Source of the DNA: Helicobacter canis
Lineage (GTDB): Bacteria > Campylobacterota > Campylobacteria > Campylobacterales > Helicobacteraceae
DNA: 63,235 nucleotides
Assembly: GCF_008693005.1 (NCBI RefSeq)
Contig: NZ_VXKE01000008.1
Location: forward strand, 1-63,235
Reading direction: 5' to 3'
Shown: positions 18,201 through 27,302 of the stretch, in pieces
Layout: every line of letters begins with the position of its first letter
How positions within the stretch are numbered: position 1 is the first letter of the stretch
Notes under the pieces: generated by a model
Seen by the model: only the letters and a program-made list of their open reading frames with translations
What the model was told of the DNA's origin: nothing
Databases searched by the model: none
Translations under genes and position numbers: made by a program

Positions 18201-18438
18201 AAAAGTAGCGATTTTGCTTGTAACAGAATCTGGCGGCAAAGTCTCTCTAACCGCTGGAGTAAAAGGCGTATCTAGCCTCAAAGCTGGAGCGTGGGTAAAG
18301 CAAGTCGCACAAATCTTAGGGGGCAATGGTGGGGGCAGAGATGACTTTGCCACCGCTGGAGGTAAGGTTACAGATTCTAATGCAATAAAAGAAGCCCTAG
18401 ATTTGGCAAAACAAATCGCAAGAGAAAATCTAGGCTAA
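15259..18438 (+). CDS. alaS: Alanyl-tRNA synthetase with two in-frame repeat insertions
   Basis: Essential class II synthetase charging tRNA-Ala. All landmarks are present: [19 protein letters not shown] in the catalytic core, the editing-domain HSATHLLH and CGGIHIHN metal-binding motifs, and the C-terminal Gly-rich domain ([11 protein letters not shown]). At 1059 residues it is ~200 longer than usual bacterial AlaRS. The excess is two insertions: nt ~16066-16432 (between the catalytic domain and [11 protein letters not shown]) and nt ~16757-16975 (just before [16 protein letters not shown]). Both are translated dispersed repeats. No second alaS is in the window, so the interrupted enzyme is presumably functional. 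Confidence 0.95.
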   Translation: MDIRAKFLEYFASKGHKVYDSMPLVPDDASLLFTNAGMVQFKDIFTGKIPAPSPNIATSSQLCIRAGGKHNDLENVGYTARHHTLFEMLGNFSFGAYFKKEAIAYAWEFVTEILGFDKSLLYVTIHESDDEAYELWQEHIESSRIKRMGDKDNFWQMGDTGPCGPCSEIYVDQGAEFFHSEEDYFGGEGDRFLEIWNLVFMQYERDSSGALTPLPKPSIDTGMGLERVVALKEKKINNFDTSLFAPLMECIERVTGEKYYRDDELLNNSSLGMQCDKVENFVKGTDAKSANLPQNSQNLHSHTANTRIGNSKSLGCQDSNNTESQTGSATLDSSNSKILSEKTSEAVQGEAAAGFFSKCGLQGKSQGSYLEGNDCRDFSQLPHLSPKAELQSSFRVIADHARSVAFLLAQGVNFDKEGRGYVLRRILRRAVRHGYLLGLRKAFLYEVVGAVCDSMGGHYSYLIERKNALQEQCRAEEERFFETIELGMALFQAELEKLRGHSVLSDKSGSASPCSLQRTLSASHSQDSHNPDLLKKPAAASPCTASLVFSSQSLECQESNKVAQKVDSSNAKETIYFSGEVAFKLYDTYGFPLDLTQDMLRELGLGVDLQGFEKCMQEQKDRSKAHWKGSGDNVKDGDFNALLSEFGENEFVGYERMSVESKILALLDSSFKRIESLEAGQEGWVMLESTPFYPESGGPVGDKGILKNDSNITAQVLDTQKYFGLNLSKVVATSMLKVGDLVKAQVDSSRFEIVKHHSATHLLHYALRQILGSHIAQAGSLVEANRLRFDFSHPKALSVNELEQIQALVNEKIAESCPQVCETMGIEQAKAKGAMALFGEKYGESVRVITLGDSIELCGGIHIHNTAEIGSFYIVRESSVSSGVRRIEAVCGKAAYNYGKAALESIKSLKEQLKAQDVLQGVAKLQNALKEARDTANKAKQSVKSLDYEEVNGVKLIVLKLDLVEAKEAKDIIDRAKNENEKVAILLVTESGGKVSLTAGVKGVSSLKAGAWVKQVAQILGGNGGGRDDFATAGGKVTDSNAIKEALDLAKQIARENLG
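16066..16440 (+). repeat. Palindromic-element insertion 1 in alaS
   Basis: Begins with the end motif ATTCATCTTTGGGTATGCAA. It then carries an L3 palindrome with perfect 12-bp arms 16091-16102/16138-16149 (TTGAGAATTTTG) and loop TGAAAGGCACG...CGCTAACCTTCCC, a 55-nt segment (16279-16333) repeated inverted in insertion 2, and an inverted L1 element with arms 16330-16338/16401-16409 and loop GTTACCTAGAGGGTAATGA. The end is AAAAGCTGAATTGC. It is in frame and adds about 120 residues. Confidence 0.85.
16757..16975 (+). repeat. Palindromic-element insertion 2 in alaS
   Basis: Contains a hairpin with perfect 10-bp arms 16776-16785/16848-16857 (TAAATCAGGG) and an inner GCAC/GTGC stem. A 55-nt segment (16853-16907) is the reverse complement of 16279-16333 with one visible mismatch. 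The segment is open in both orientations in the alaS frame and adds about 73 residues. Confidence 0.8.
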
Positions 18439-18457
18439 GGGCAAAAAAGGAAGCAAT

Positions 18458-21400
18458 ATGCAGTGGAGCAAAGAAGTGCAAGTTGATGAATGGGTAAGAG
18501 AGAAGCTAAAGTCTATGGGCTTAAAGCTAGGCAAAGACTTCTTAGAAAAAGATGCAAGTGCTTATCTCAAAGACGCCCTAAAAGGTGCGAGTAAGACTAA
18601 AAAGCAAAGCGGCACAGGGATACCAGATTTTGTATGTGAATGCTATGATTTACCTGTTGTGATAGAGTGTAAGCTAGGTTTATTAATGCTAGAAAACAAA
18701 GAAAATCACAAAATAAGCCTTAGTCAAACATCTATACAAAACTACGCAATCAATGGTGCTTTACACTATGCAAAACATCTTATTAAAAGCAAAAAATATA
18801 AAGAAGTTATTGCCATTGGCGTGGCTGGAGATAGCGAACAAAAGGTTGCTGTTAAGATTCTTTATATCTATGATGAAAACACCTACATACAAGCGAAAAA
18901 AGGCGATTTTTTATTTTTAGAAAACAAAGATAGCTTTGCTGAATTTTATGAAGATATTATTTTAAACGATGAGCAAAAGCATAAATTCCTCCTTGAAAAA
19001 CGCACTCTCATTACAAAACACGCTAAAAATCTTAATAAGCTTATGAATGACAATTCTATTTCCACACACGAAAGGGCATTATATGTTGCCGCTTGTTTGC
19101 TTTCACAGCAAGATATTAAAAACAAAGCGGGAAATGTGCTTAAAAAAGGCTTGATTCCAGATGATTTGACAAGTCAAGATGACGAGAATTACCGCGATAG
19201 TGTGAAGATAAAAAATCACATTGATGAGTTTTTGCGTCAAAGGGATTTAGACCAAGAGAAAGTAAAGCTAATGATAAATGCTTTTACGCGCATTTCTATC
19301 AATGCTCTAAGAGATAAGAAAAAGCAAAAGCACAAGCTTGTAGAAAAACTTTTAAAAGAAGAATCTAGCGTGAATAAGCAGATTTTTACTTATATTTATG
19401 AAAACATTTATAAAGAAATCAACATTCTTAATAAAAATAGCAAGTTTTACGATGTAATGGGTGAGCTATATAATGAGTTTCTAAAATATGCAATGACTGA
19501 TGGCAAAATGGGCATAGTGCTTACCCCATCGTATGTAACTAAAATGATGGTGCAGATTTTAGAGATTAATGCAGATTCTAAGGTTATGGATTTAGCCACA
19601 GGCTCGGCTGGATTTCTTATCGCGGCTATGGATTTGATGATAGATTTTGCTAGAAACGCCCCCAATCAAAACGCCAAAAGTAAAAATGAAAAAATCGCTA
19701 CCATAAAGCAAAGCCAACTTTTAGGCGTGGAAGAAAATACCGATATGTTTGCTCTAGCTACTACAAATATGATTTTACGCGGTGATGGCTCTAGTAAAAT
19801 CATACAAAATGATAGCTTCCAAGTCGCCTTAGAGTTAAAAGAATTTAAAGCTGATAGAATCCTATTAAATCCGCCCTTTAGTTATAAAGAAAATGGTATG
19901 CCCTTCATCAAACAGGGGCTTGATAATATGCCACGCCACGCATTAGGAGCTATCATTATCCAAGATAGTGCAGGTAGTGGCAAGGCTAAAGAGACAAACC
20001 AAGATATTTTAGCACACCATACGCTTAAGGCTAGTATTAAAATGCCTATGGATTTATTTGTGCCTATGGCAGGTGTGCAAACAAGCATTTATATCTTTGA
20101 AGCAAAAATCCCGCACGATTTTGAAAAGCCAGTGAAATTTATAGACTTTAGAAATGACGGCTACAAACGCACAGAAAAAGCCTTACAAGAAGTGGATAAT
20201 CCAATACAACGCTACATAGATATTCTTAAAATCTACAAGCAAGGCTTAAATGCCAAGCTTGATAATAGCGTGTATGAAAAGCCTATTAACTTAAGCGAAG
20301 TGTATGTAGAAGATTTCATTAGTGAAAGTGGAGCGGACTGGAACTTTGACCAGCATAAAAAGATAGACACAACGCCCACTTTAGCGGACTTTAAAAAATG
20401 CGTGAGTGAGTATCTCGCGTGGGAAGTAAGCAATGTGCTGAAAAATCAAAATTCTACACAAGGTGGGCTGGAGGGAAACGCCCTTAGCCCTCGTTTAGTA
20501 AAGCTTGAAAAAGACTTCAAGCAAAACGGGGGCAAGTGGAAAAGCTTTAAAATCGGCGAGTTGTTTGATGTTGGCACAGGTTCTTTACTTGTTTCACAAG
20601 ATTTAAAACAGGGCAACACCCCTAGAATATCAGCCAAAAGCGACAATAATGGAATTTTAGGATACTTTGATACGGAATCTAACAGCGAAGCAAGGCATTG
20701 TGAAAACTTCATTTCGGTTAATTTTTTCGGTGATACTTTTTATCACCCTTACAAAGCAAGTTTAGAAATGAAAGTGCATACTTTAAAATTGAAAAATGGT
20801 ATTTTTACAAAAACAAGTGGGCTTTTTATTGCAGGAATTATTAAAAAAAGTTTTTATGGCAAATTTACTTATGGAAATCAGCTTTCAAGCTCAAAGCTAA
20901 AAAATGAAGATTATTATATCTCTCTGCCCGTTTTGCCCACCCCTTGTCATACTGAGCCTTTAGGCGAAGTATCTAGCAATACAGAATCTAGATTTTTCGC
21001 TAACGCTCAAAGCAAAGCTTCTTTAGAAAATGACAAAATAAACATAGAATCTAACAACTACCAAATAGCCTTTGACTATATGGAATCCTACATTAAGGAA
21101 CTTGAAGCCGAGCGTCTTCAAGAACTTGAAGCCTATCTTAAGGTTACAGGCTTAAATGATTATACTTTAAGCCAAAAAGAAAAAGACGCACTAAAAGCTT
21201 TTGAGAATCTAAGCGCACCAAACGAGAGAGAGAGAGAGAGAGAGAGAGTAAGCGGCATTTCACACGAAATGCCGCTTAAAGCCTTGCAAGATTCTACGCT
21301 TACAGATTCTAGAGAGTGGCAGAGCTTTGCTAACACTGCCCTAAGCACCCTAGCACAAAAAGAGCTAGAATCTAGCAGTGCGAAAAATGACATAGAATGG

Positions 21401-22666
21401 AAAAGCTTTAACTTTGATAAGGTATTTAAATATGAGCGTGGAAAGCGATATAAAAAGCTTGACCACACAAGCGGACAAATCCCTTATATCTCATCAAGCG
21501 CACTTAACAATGGCATAGATAATTATGTCAATCCACCAAGTTATATGAAAAGATATAACAATAAAATTACTCTAGCAAATAGCGGAAGCGTAGGAAGTTG
21601 CTTTTATCATTCTTATGAGTTTGTCGCATCAGATCATTGTATGGTTGTGTGGCTAAAAGATAGGGAGCTTAATCGCTATTTGGCACTATTTTTTAATGCT
21701 ATTTTTGAAAAAGCACTTAAGCCTAAATATGAATTTTCTAGAGAGATAAACCACGAAAGGCTTATGGCTGAAACTTTCTTTCTCCCAACAAAAGACAACA
21801 CAATAGATTTTAACTTTATGGAATCCTTCATCAAAGCCATTGAAAAACAGCACATTGAGACACTTTATAGATTCTGGGAGAGTAAGCTAAAAGCCTATAA
21901 TGCCGTGATTAACGGGGGGGGGGGGGTAAGCTTTACCCTTAGTGAATATGAAGAGTTTTGCAAGGGACTTAAAGCACAAGATTCTCAATTTAAGCCTTAT
22001 TATTCTAAATCTTTCTTGCTTGAAACTGACTTTTCTCCCTGTCATACTGAGCCTTTAGGCGAAGTATCTAAAGCGGAATCTAACAAAGATATGTCGCTAA
22101 CAAAGTTAGCTCAATATGACAAAAATCACAACATAAAATGGAAAAGCTTTAAATGCGAAGAGCTTTTTAGTGTGAAGTCTAATCCGCAGTTAAATAAGGA
22201 TAGTTTTAGCTTTAGTGAAAATGCCCCATATCCTTACTTTACGCGCACTTGTTTAAATAATGGCATAGCAGGTTATGTGGAGTATTTAGACGAGGAGCAT
22301 AAAATCAAGGGAGAAAGCATAGCTGTAGGTATGCTTGGAATGCAGTTTTTCTATATGCAAAAGGACTTTTACGCAGGGCAATTTACCAAAACTTTATATC
22401 CAAAATTTAGTGGGCTAAATGCTACAATCGCGCAATTTTTCATCGCTTGGCTCAATAAACACCAAAGGATTTTTCAAGGTGTTTTAGTGAGAGATTTTGA
22501 GAAGACTTTCAACGAAACAGAGATTTTACTGCCTGTTTTGGATTCTAACAATATTGATTTTAACTTTATAGAATCTTTCATCAAAGCTATCCAAAAAGAG
22601 TGCATAAAAAGCGTGGTTTTGTGGCAAGAAAGGGAGAGAGAAGCTTACAAAAAGGTGGTAAAATAA
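18458..22666 (+). CDS. Single-chain restriction-modification enzyme with three specificity domains
   Basis: A 1402-residue fusion of nuclease, N6-adenine methyltransferase and specificity modules (type IIG/type I-like). The nuclease motif GIPDFV...VIECKLG (D-ExK) is at about residues 54-73; the helical HsdM-like region and SAM motif DLATGSAGF at about 377; catalytic NPPF at about 471. Three homologous target recognition domains each begin WKSF (about residues 694, 979 and 1227) and end in a MESFIKAI-like helix. A (GA)12 tract lies between TRD1 and TRD2, and a G13 tract between TRD2 and TRD3. Both are currently in frame. It starts 19 nt after alaS. Confidence 0.88.
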   Translation: MQWSKEVQVDEWVREKLKSMGLKLGKDFLEKDASAYLKDALKGASKTKKQSGTGIPDFVCECYDLPVVIECKLGLLMLENKENHKISLSQTSIQNYAINGALHYAKHLIKSKKYKEVIAIGVAGDSEQKVAVKILYIYDENTYIQAKKGDFLFLENKDSFAEFYEDIILNDEQKHKFLLEKRTLITKHAKNLNKLMNDNSISTHERALYVAACLLSQQDIKNKAGNVLKKGLIPDDLTSQDDENYRDSVKIKNHIDEFLRQRDLDQEKVKLMINAFTRISINALRDKKKQKHKLVEKLLKEESSVNKQIFTYIYENIYKEINILNKNSKFYDVMGELYNEFLKYAMTDGKMGIVLTPSYVTKMMVQILEINADSKVMDLATGSAGFLIAAMDLMIDFARNAPNQNAKSKNEKIATIKQSQLLGVEENTDMFALATTNMILRGDGSSKIIQNDSFQVALELKEFKADRILLNPPFSYKENGMPFIKQGLDNMPRHALGAIIIQDSAGSGKAKETNQDILAHHTLKASIKMPMDLFVPMAGVQTSIYIFEAKIPHDFEKPVKFIDFRNDGYKRTEKALQEVDNPIQRYIDILKIYKQGLNAKLDNSVYEKPINLSEVYVEDFISESGADWNFDQHKKIDTTPTLADFKKCVSEYLAWEVSNVLKNQNSTQGGLEGNALSPRLVKLEKDFKQNGGKWKSFKIGELFDVGTGSLLVSQDLKQGNTPRISAKSDNNGILGYFDTESNSEARHCENFISVNFFGDTFYHPYKASLEMKVHTLKLKNGIFTKTSGLFIAGIIKKSFYGKFTYGNQLSSSKLKNEDYYISLPVLPTPCHTEPLGEVSSNTESRFFANAQSKASLENDKINIESNNYQIAFDYMESYIKELEAERLQELEAYLKVTGLNDYTLSQKEKDALKAFENLSAPNERERERERVSGISHEMPLKALQDSTLTDSREWQSFANTALSTLAQKELESSSAKNDIEWKSFNFDKVFKYERGKRYKKLDHTSGQIPYISSSALNNGIDNYVNPPSYMKRYNNKITLANSGSVGSCFYHSYEFVASDHCMVVWLKDRELNRYLALFFNAIFEKALKPKYEFSREINHERLMAETFFLPTKDNTIDFNFMESFIKAIEKQHIETLYRFWESKLKAYNAVINGGGGVSFTLSEYEEFCKGLKAQDSQFKPYYSKSFLLETDFSPCHTEPLGEVSKAESNKDMSLTKLAQYDKNHNIKWKSFKCEELFSVKSNPQLNKDSFSFSENAPYPYFTRTCLNNGIAGYVEYLDEEHKIKGESIAVGMLGMQFFYMQKDFYAGQFTKTLYPKFSGLNATIAQFFIAWLNKHQRIFQGVLVRDFEKTFNETEILLPVLDSNNIDFNFIESFIKAIQKECIKSVVLWQEREREAYKKVVK
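20945..20975 (+). repeat. TGTCATACTGAG dispersed repeat, copy 1
   Basis: 31-bp sequence starting TGTCATACTGAGCCTTTAGG and ending GAAGTATCTA, identical at 22040-22070. It translates to CHTEPLGEVS and sits in the loop at the end of TRD1 between the conserved LPV and FDYMESYI. Confidence 0.85.
21224..21248 (+). repeat. (GA)12 dinucleotide tract between TRD1 and TRD2
   Basis: 25 nt of alternating G and A encoding repeated Glu-Arg. Loss or gain of a unit shifts the frame after the first target recognition domain. Confidence 0.92.
21914..21926 (+). repeat. Poly-G tract (13 nt) between TRD2 and TRD3
   Basis: Thirteen G encoding four Gly plus the first base of Val. Length change would end translation after the second target recognition domain. 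Confidence 0.92.
22040..22070 (+). repeat. TGTCATACTGAG dispersed repeat, copy 2
   Basis: Exact second copy of the 31-bp sequence at 20945-20975, in the linker just before TRD3, read in the same frame (CHTEPLGEVS). Confidence 0.85.
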
Positions 22667-22702
22667 GACTGCAAAACACACAAAACTAAATAAAGTCAAT
22701 AA

Positions 22703-23199
22703 GGAAAGATTCAACTAAAGAATACAATCTTTTATAAATCTAGTCAAAATATGAGTGAAGTGAGTGATTGCAGTGTGGATTTGATTATTACTTCACCGCC
22801 GTATTTTAATATCAAAGATTATGCGAAAAATGGCTACCAAGATTTGATACATTCTCATTCTAAAAAGGGCGATTTAGGTGCTATTAGTGGGTATAAAATC
22901 TATATACAAGAGCTTTTAAAAGTATGGCGTGAATGTGAGCGGGTGCTAAAGCCAAATGGCAAGCTTTGTATCAATGTGCCTTTAATGCCGATGTTTAAAA
23001 GGGATTTGAGAACGCATTATAATCGCCATATTTTTGACTTACAAAGCGATATACAGCATAGCATTTGGATTCTATTGTTGAGAAGTATATTGGTTGGAGT
23101 GCTATTGAAAAATATAACAATCGCATAGTTTTGGTGTGCCATTATGAATACTGCATTCTACAAAGAGTCAATACAAAACCAAAGAAGCAAAAACATTAA
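22703..23199 (+). pseudogene. Decayed N4/N6 DNA methyltransferase
   Basis: The frame from ~22709 reads IQLKNTIFYKSSQN and then VDLIITSPPYFNIKDYA (catalytic TSPPY of beta-class methyltransferases), ERVLKPNGKLCINVP, and stops at 23128 after a scrambled tail. A second frame then reads IVEKYIGWSAIEKYNNRIVL and ends at 23199, which resembles the expected C-terminal part. AAGGA at 22701 is followed by ATT rather than ATG where a start would be expected. An internal deletion/frameshift and a lost start both point to a pseudogene of the neighbouring restriction-modification island. Confidence 0.75.
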
Positions 23200-23498
23200 A
23201 CGATAAATAAGAACATAAAAAGATATTTCAAGCAAAATGACAAATGATAGAGAAAGCATTTCTACAACAAAAAAGGGTGAAACAAATACCAACGCATACA
23301 TTTGAAACAGAAATGCAAAGCCTAAATTTGAAAAGTCAAATCGTAGAATCCGTGTAAGCTCACTAGATTCTACAGCAATCGCATATATAGCGACATAATC
23401 TCACGCAGAGACTTAAATCACATTTCCCATTGCCTATTATCTAAATGGTCATCTTTAAAAGCTATCGCAATAAAAAATTCATCTTGCAAGATTCCAAA
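23200..23498. other. AT-rich gap without convincing genes
   Basis: Between the decayed methyltransferase and the small minus-strand genes I see only short frames without ribosome sites and a few GATTCT words. It is probably island debris. Confidence 0.4.
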
Positions 23499-23675
23499 CT
23501 ACTTCTTCTTAGGATTATCCTTATGACTATTATTGTTATTTCCTTTAGAAGCATTGGTGCCAGAATTTTGAGATTCTGGATGCGCTTTTTGATATTCTGG
23601 GTGATTTGGATTTAACTGATTTGAATGATTATCAAGCTCTGCTTGTGTAGTCATACGATGATTTTCTTTAGCCAT
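23499..23675 (-). CDS. Small hydrophilic protein, 58 residues
   Basis: Starts MAKENHRMTTQAELDNHSNQ and ends in a Lys-rich tail (NPKKK). AGGGAG lies upstream of the ATG. It is rich in Asn, His, Gln and Lys, with LNPNHPEY in the middle and no hydrophobic segment, so probably soluble and disordered. It lies 12 nt downstream of the 65-residue gene, so the two form an operon. Not recognised. Confidence 0.6.
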   Translation of the reverse strand: MAKENHRMTTQAELDNHSNQLNPNHPEYQKAHPESQNSGTNASKGNNNNSHKDNPKKK

Positions 23676-23686
23676 ATCTATTCTCC

Positions 23687-23884
23687 CTATTCTAAACCAT
23701 ATTGTCTTACTAATGCACCATTGCTACTTTTGAAAAGAGCATTCCTAATATCTGCTACTTTCCATTCTGCAGAATCTACAAAACATATTGTTTTGCATTG
23801 TTTTTTTGCCTCTCCTGCAGCTTTTGCATACTTTTCAGCTACTTGCTTATCCGCAAACTTTTTTATCAACTCATCAACTGACAT
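23687..23884 (-). CDS. Small protein, 65 residues, unknown
   Basis: Begins MSVDELIKKFADKQVAEKYA and has a strong ribosome site (AAGGAG, 6 nt before the ATG). Predicted to be mostly helical, with one Cys near residue 29 and one at 34. Paired with the next small gene. It faces away from the 739-residue gene, with the (TA)9 tract in the shared upstream region. Function unknown. Confidence 0.6.
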   Translation of the reverse strand: MSVDELIKKFADKQVAEKYAKAAGEAKKQCKTICFVDSAEWKVADIRNALFKSSNGALVRQYGLE

Positions 23885-23934
23885 ACCAATCTCCTTGTAA
23901 ATAAATATTTGTCAAAATACATGACAGGAAGCAT

Positions 23935-23952
23935 TATATATATATATATATA
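23935..23952. repeat. (TA)9 tract in divergent upstream region
   Basis: 18 nt of TA repeats between the divergent genes starting at 23884 (minus) and 24049 (plus). Length changes would alter promoter spacing. Confidence 0.75.
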
Positions 23953-24048
23953 GTAAATGAGAATCTTTAAGTAGTTTGTGATGTTAAACGATTAATCGTG
24001 CAACGTTCTTGAAATGCTATAATAAAGCAAACTGCAAAAAGGAATACT

Positions 24049-26268
24049 ATGCAAAGCTATGAAAAGATTATAAGCGGCGAGCAGGGGCTGCTTAGATGGA
24101 TTATAGATAATGCGACAGAAGATGGCTTGGATAAAGACTTGCCAGATGATGATAGCCTGCATATTGCTATGCCAGAGATTGCGGGGCTAAACTTTATGCC
24201 CGGAATGCTAGATGGCATTATGGGGAAAGACACAGATGATAGTGCTGCTACGCTGCTTGCGATGTTTAGGTGTTTTGCAGAAGTGGATTCTAGTGAGCTA
24301 AGTAATGAATTGATAGATAAGCATTTAGGTGGGATTTATATGTTTATTATCCAGCATAGGACGCTTGGGTATATTGATGATTTTTTAGAAGCATTGATGA
24401 ATGAAGCGGATAATAATACGAGACTTTTGCATTTTTGTATCACTGCGGCTAGGCAGTTTCTGCGTAGTGGGGTGCATAGAGAGGCGATTAAATTTGGCAT
24501 TGCCGTGCTTGGGGTGTGCAGACTTGATGAGAAAGAAATAAGTATGCTTATGCAATTTGGCTTGGCAGATGAGTTTGCGAGATTTGTCGCCGTGGCGTTA
24601 ATGCGTAATGAGAAAAATGATGAAATCTTTTATCTAGCAAAACGCACAAAGGGCTGGGGGAGAATCGCCTATGTGGATTATGTGAAAATTGATGATGAGA
24701 AAAAGCGAGAGTGGCTGCTGCTTGAAGGCTATCAATGTGAGATTGGGATTGATCATATTGTGCTTGAGTGTTTGGAAAAGGGTGATTTGCTAGGCTTTAT
24801 ACAAGAAAATGGCTTTGATGAAAAAATCTATATTGCAACAGGTAAAATGCTATATAGCTTTTGTGGCTTGAGTAAGGCACATTTTGAAGACTATCCACAT
24901 TCTAAAGAACTAGTCGCATTATTTATTAGAGAATCTAACAATCAACAGATGAATCTAGAGCGATTTGCCATTATTTGTGCGTTGATTAGCCCCATTAAAG
25001 AGGAGCTAGAATATGATGAGAGCGAAAAAGAGGAGTTGCTTAACATTATAAGAGACATTGCTTTTCATAAAAAGATTGATTGGGAGGGGATTATCCGCGC
25101 TAATGTGTTTGACCATAATGCAAGGAATATTGCTAGGCATCTTGGCATTGATATCTGGGAGGATATGTTTAAAATCGCTAGTAAAAATAAGGACTTCAAA
25201 GAGTGGTATCCACTCACACTTACAGATTCTAAAGAGCGGTATAAAAGGCTTTGTGCCTTGGCAAAAGAGCGATTTAATCTAGAATCTTTAAAAAGTGAGC
25301 CACAAGATGAGCTAGGGCTTGGAGCGGAGTTTAGGGTGTATGATGATATAACTTTCATCGTGCAAAATCTTAGAAATTTTGATGAGATTATTGGGTTAGA
25401 GTTTGTAGAGACTGCCCTGCAAAGTCCTGTAACGGGTAATCGCAATATGGCATTAAATGTGATTGAAACTTATAAAGAGATTCCACAAAGCATTATTGAG
25501 ATTATGGAGAGAAATAGCAAAAAAGAGCCAAATAAAGGCGTGCTAGAGCGATATGAAAGTCTCCTGCAAAAGCATAAAGAGCAGCTAGAGCAAAAACAAA
25601 GGCTAAAGCCTTGTGGCGATGAATCTTGTAGCCACAAATGGCATTTGCAAGTGTGGGAAGAATTTTATAGTAGTGGGATATGGAGTCTTTGGAGTGATGA
25701 AAAGCAAGAAAGAGAATTTCCAAATGTTGGGTATGAACTTTTGGGATTACCGCAAGATTTAGCGTGGAAATTTAAACAATGGCAGTGGCTACACGATGAG
25801 TATGGGCTGTATTGGTATAAAGATGATGCAGATGAGTTTCTAAAAAAGCTGTATGCTGCCTTTAATGAGCAAAAATTAGAACTTGCTAAGGCATTGAAAG
25901 CACACTTTAAAGGCGATGCGTATATAGAGACTTATGTTGAGAGTGAAGATGATATAAAGGAGATAAAGTATTATTATGTAATGGCGGATTATGATTGTGG
26001 ATTGTGGGATGAAGAGGGTTGTGGGACTTCGCTTGAAGGTGTTTTAGAAGATGACTTTGGGATTGATATAACAGAGAATAGGGAAGAGATAGAAAAACTT
26101 GATGAAGAATTAAGCGAATGGGCGTATGATTATTTTGAGCTTGAATTTGATGAAAAAGGCGATTGGGAGGGAGTGAATGATGAAGCGGTTATTGAGAGAG
26201 GCAGAATCCTAACAGAAAGAGTAAAAGAGATATTGCCAAATTACTGCGTGGTGGAGTATAGGGTATAA
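24049..26268 (+). CDS. Large acidic protein of unknown function, 739 residues
   Basis: No family recognised. The first ~500 residues look all-helical with repeated amphipathic pairs (possibly HEAT/ARM-like). Around residue 525 there is CGDESCSHKWHLQVWEEF, then a Trp-rich stretch (SSGIWSLWSDEK, WKFKQWQWLHDEYGLYWY) and a very acidic C-terminus. There is no signal peptide or membrane helix. AAAGGAA precedes the start. It lies in the accessory island, where the CTAGAATC word is scarce. A defence or bacteriophage-related role is possible but unsupported. Confidence 0.55.
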   Translation: MQSYEKIISGEQGLLRWIIDNATEDGLDKDLPDDDSLHIAMPEIAGLNFMPGMLDGIMGKDTDDSAATLLAMFRCFAEVDSSELSNELIDKHLGGIYMFIIQHRTLGYIDDFLEALMNEADNNTRLLHFCITAARQFLRSGVHREAIKFGIAVLGVCRLDEKEISMLMQFGLADEFARFVAVALMRNEKNDEIFYLAKRTKGWGRIAYVDYVKIDDEKKREWLLLEGYQCEIGIDHIVLECLEKGDLLGFIQENGFDEKIYIATGKMLYSFCGLSKAHFEDYPHSKELVALFIRESNNQQMNLERFAIICALISPIKEELEYDESEKEELLNIIRDIAFHKKIDWEGIIRANVFDHNARNIARHLGIDIWEDMFKIASKNKDFKEWYPLTLTDSKERYKRLCALAKERFNLESLKSEPQDELGLGAEFRVYDDITFIVQNLRNFDEIIGLEFVETALQSPVTGNRNMALNVIETYKEIPQSIIEIMERNSKKEPNKGVLERYESLLQKHKEQLEQKQRLKPCGDESCSHKWHLQVWEEFYSSGIWSLWSDEKQEREFPNVGYELLGLPQDLAWKFKQWQWLHDEYGLYWYKDDADEFLKKLYAAFNEQKLELAKALKAHFKGDAYIETYVESEDDIKEIKYYYVMADYDCGLWDEEGCGTSLEGVLEDDFGIDITENREEIEKLDEELSEWAYDYFELEFDEKGDWEGVNDEAVIERGRILTERVKEILPNYCVVEYRV

Positions 26269-26345
26269 GGCTTTATTTGGGCATTATCGATTGATTAACC
26301 AAAGCAAAGCTAGAATCCACTTTTATCTTTTACAAGGAGTCCGCA

Positions 26346-27035
26346 ATGAAAAATATACTACTCTCTTGCTGTGTGGCAGCGGCTTTAGCGCAAGTGTCTA
26401 TGGCAAAACCCCACGAGCATAGCTCAGACTCCCACGCCCATAGCCACGCTACCCAAGCCCACCAAAGCCCAGAATCCGCCTTTATACAAGAGGTGCTAAA
26501 TTTAATGCACGCGCCAATGATGGAAGCAAAATTTACAGAAAGTGGGAATCCCAACATCGACTTCTTGCAAAATATGATCCCCCACCACAAAGGCGCGATT
26601 CTCTCCTCCCAAAAGCTCTTACAAAGTAAAGATTTACACCCCAAGCTGAAAAAAATCGCGAAAGCAATCATTAGCGCGCAAGAAAAAGAAATCGCATATT
26701 TCACCAAACTCTTGCGTAATGAAGCGCAATTACGCCAAGAAATAGACAAAGAGCAATACCAGCAATTTGTGCAACAAGCAAAGCGCGATATGCAGACAAT
26801 GATGCAAGCAATGCACAAATCCAGCCAAGAATCCAGTAGCGATGATGTGCAAAGTGCTTATATGCACTCTATGATCGCCCACCACCAAGGCGCGATTGAT
26901 GCAGCAAAGCAAATCCTAAGCATTAGCAACAACGCCACGATTAAAAAAATCGCTAATGCCATCATTGCCGCCCAAGAGAGCGAAATCAAGGAATTTAGAG
27001 CAATGCTCGCGGATACACGCAATTCTACGCGCTAA
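26346..27035 (+). CDS. DUF305 family periplasmic protein
   Basis: Secreted protein with a signal peptide (LLSCCVAAALAQVSMA), a His-rich spacer (HEHSSDSHAHSHATQAH) and two ferritin-like DUF305 units. Each unit carries the paired-His motif: MIPHHKGAIL (about residue 77) and MIAHHQGAID (about 179). Such proteins are often linked to metal, especially copper, handling in the periplasm; the His-rich N-terminus fits that. AAGGAG ribosome site. Confidence 0.85.
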   Translation: MKNILLSCCVAAALAQVSMAKPHEHSSDSHAHSHATQAHQSPESAFIQEVLNLMHAPMMEAKFTESGNPNIDFLQNMIPHHKGAILSSQKLLQSKDLHPKLKKIAKAIISAQEKEIAYFTKLLRNEAQLRQEIDKEQYQQFVQQAKRDMQTMMQAMHKSSQESSSDDVQSAYMHSMIAHHQGAIDAAKQILSISNNATIKKIANAIIAAQESEIKEFRAMLADTRNSTR

Positions 27036-27083
27036 TTGCTTTGACAAAGCCCAAGCCAGCATAACCTACAACACAAGTGCAGC

Positions 27084-27173
27084 TTAGAGCAAGAGTATGT
27101 AGAGGCTTATGCGTGGAAAATTGTAAAAGTGGATTCTAGCAAGGCAGATCTAAGTGCGAGCGACAAGCCCTAA
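27084..27173 (+). pseudogene. Short gene remnant (possible Sel1-like repeat)
   Basis: A frame reads LEQEYVEAYAWKIVKVDSSK and stops at 27173. EYVEAYAW resembles the end of a Sel1/TPR-like repeat, but no start or upstream domain is present. It is in the 268-nt gap between the DUF305 and MFS genes, which otherwise holds nothing I can name. Confidence 0.3.
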
Positions 27174-27302
27174 AGCACACCAAACATTAAAACACAGGAC
27201 ATAATGCGCAAACGCACAAACCCTAGCAGGCAAACTCCACCAGCCAAAAAGCCCCAAGTATGCTAGAATCCATCGCAACAATCCACCCCCAAAGAGCCAG
27301 CA

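Noticed and set aside
23499..23884. The two small minus-strand genes as a toxin-antitoxin pair
   Set aside because: Size and pairing fit loosely, but neither has a recognisable toxin fold or antitoxin DNA-binding motif.
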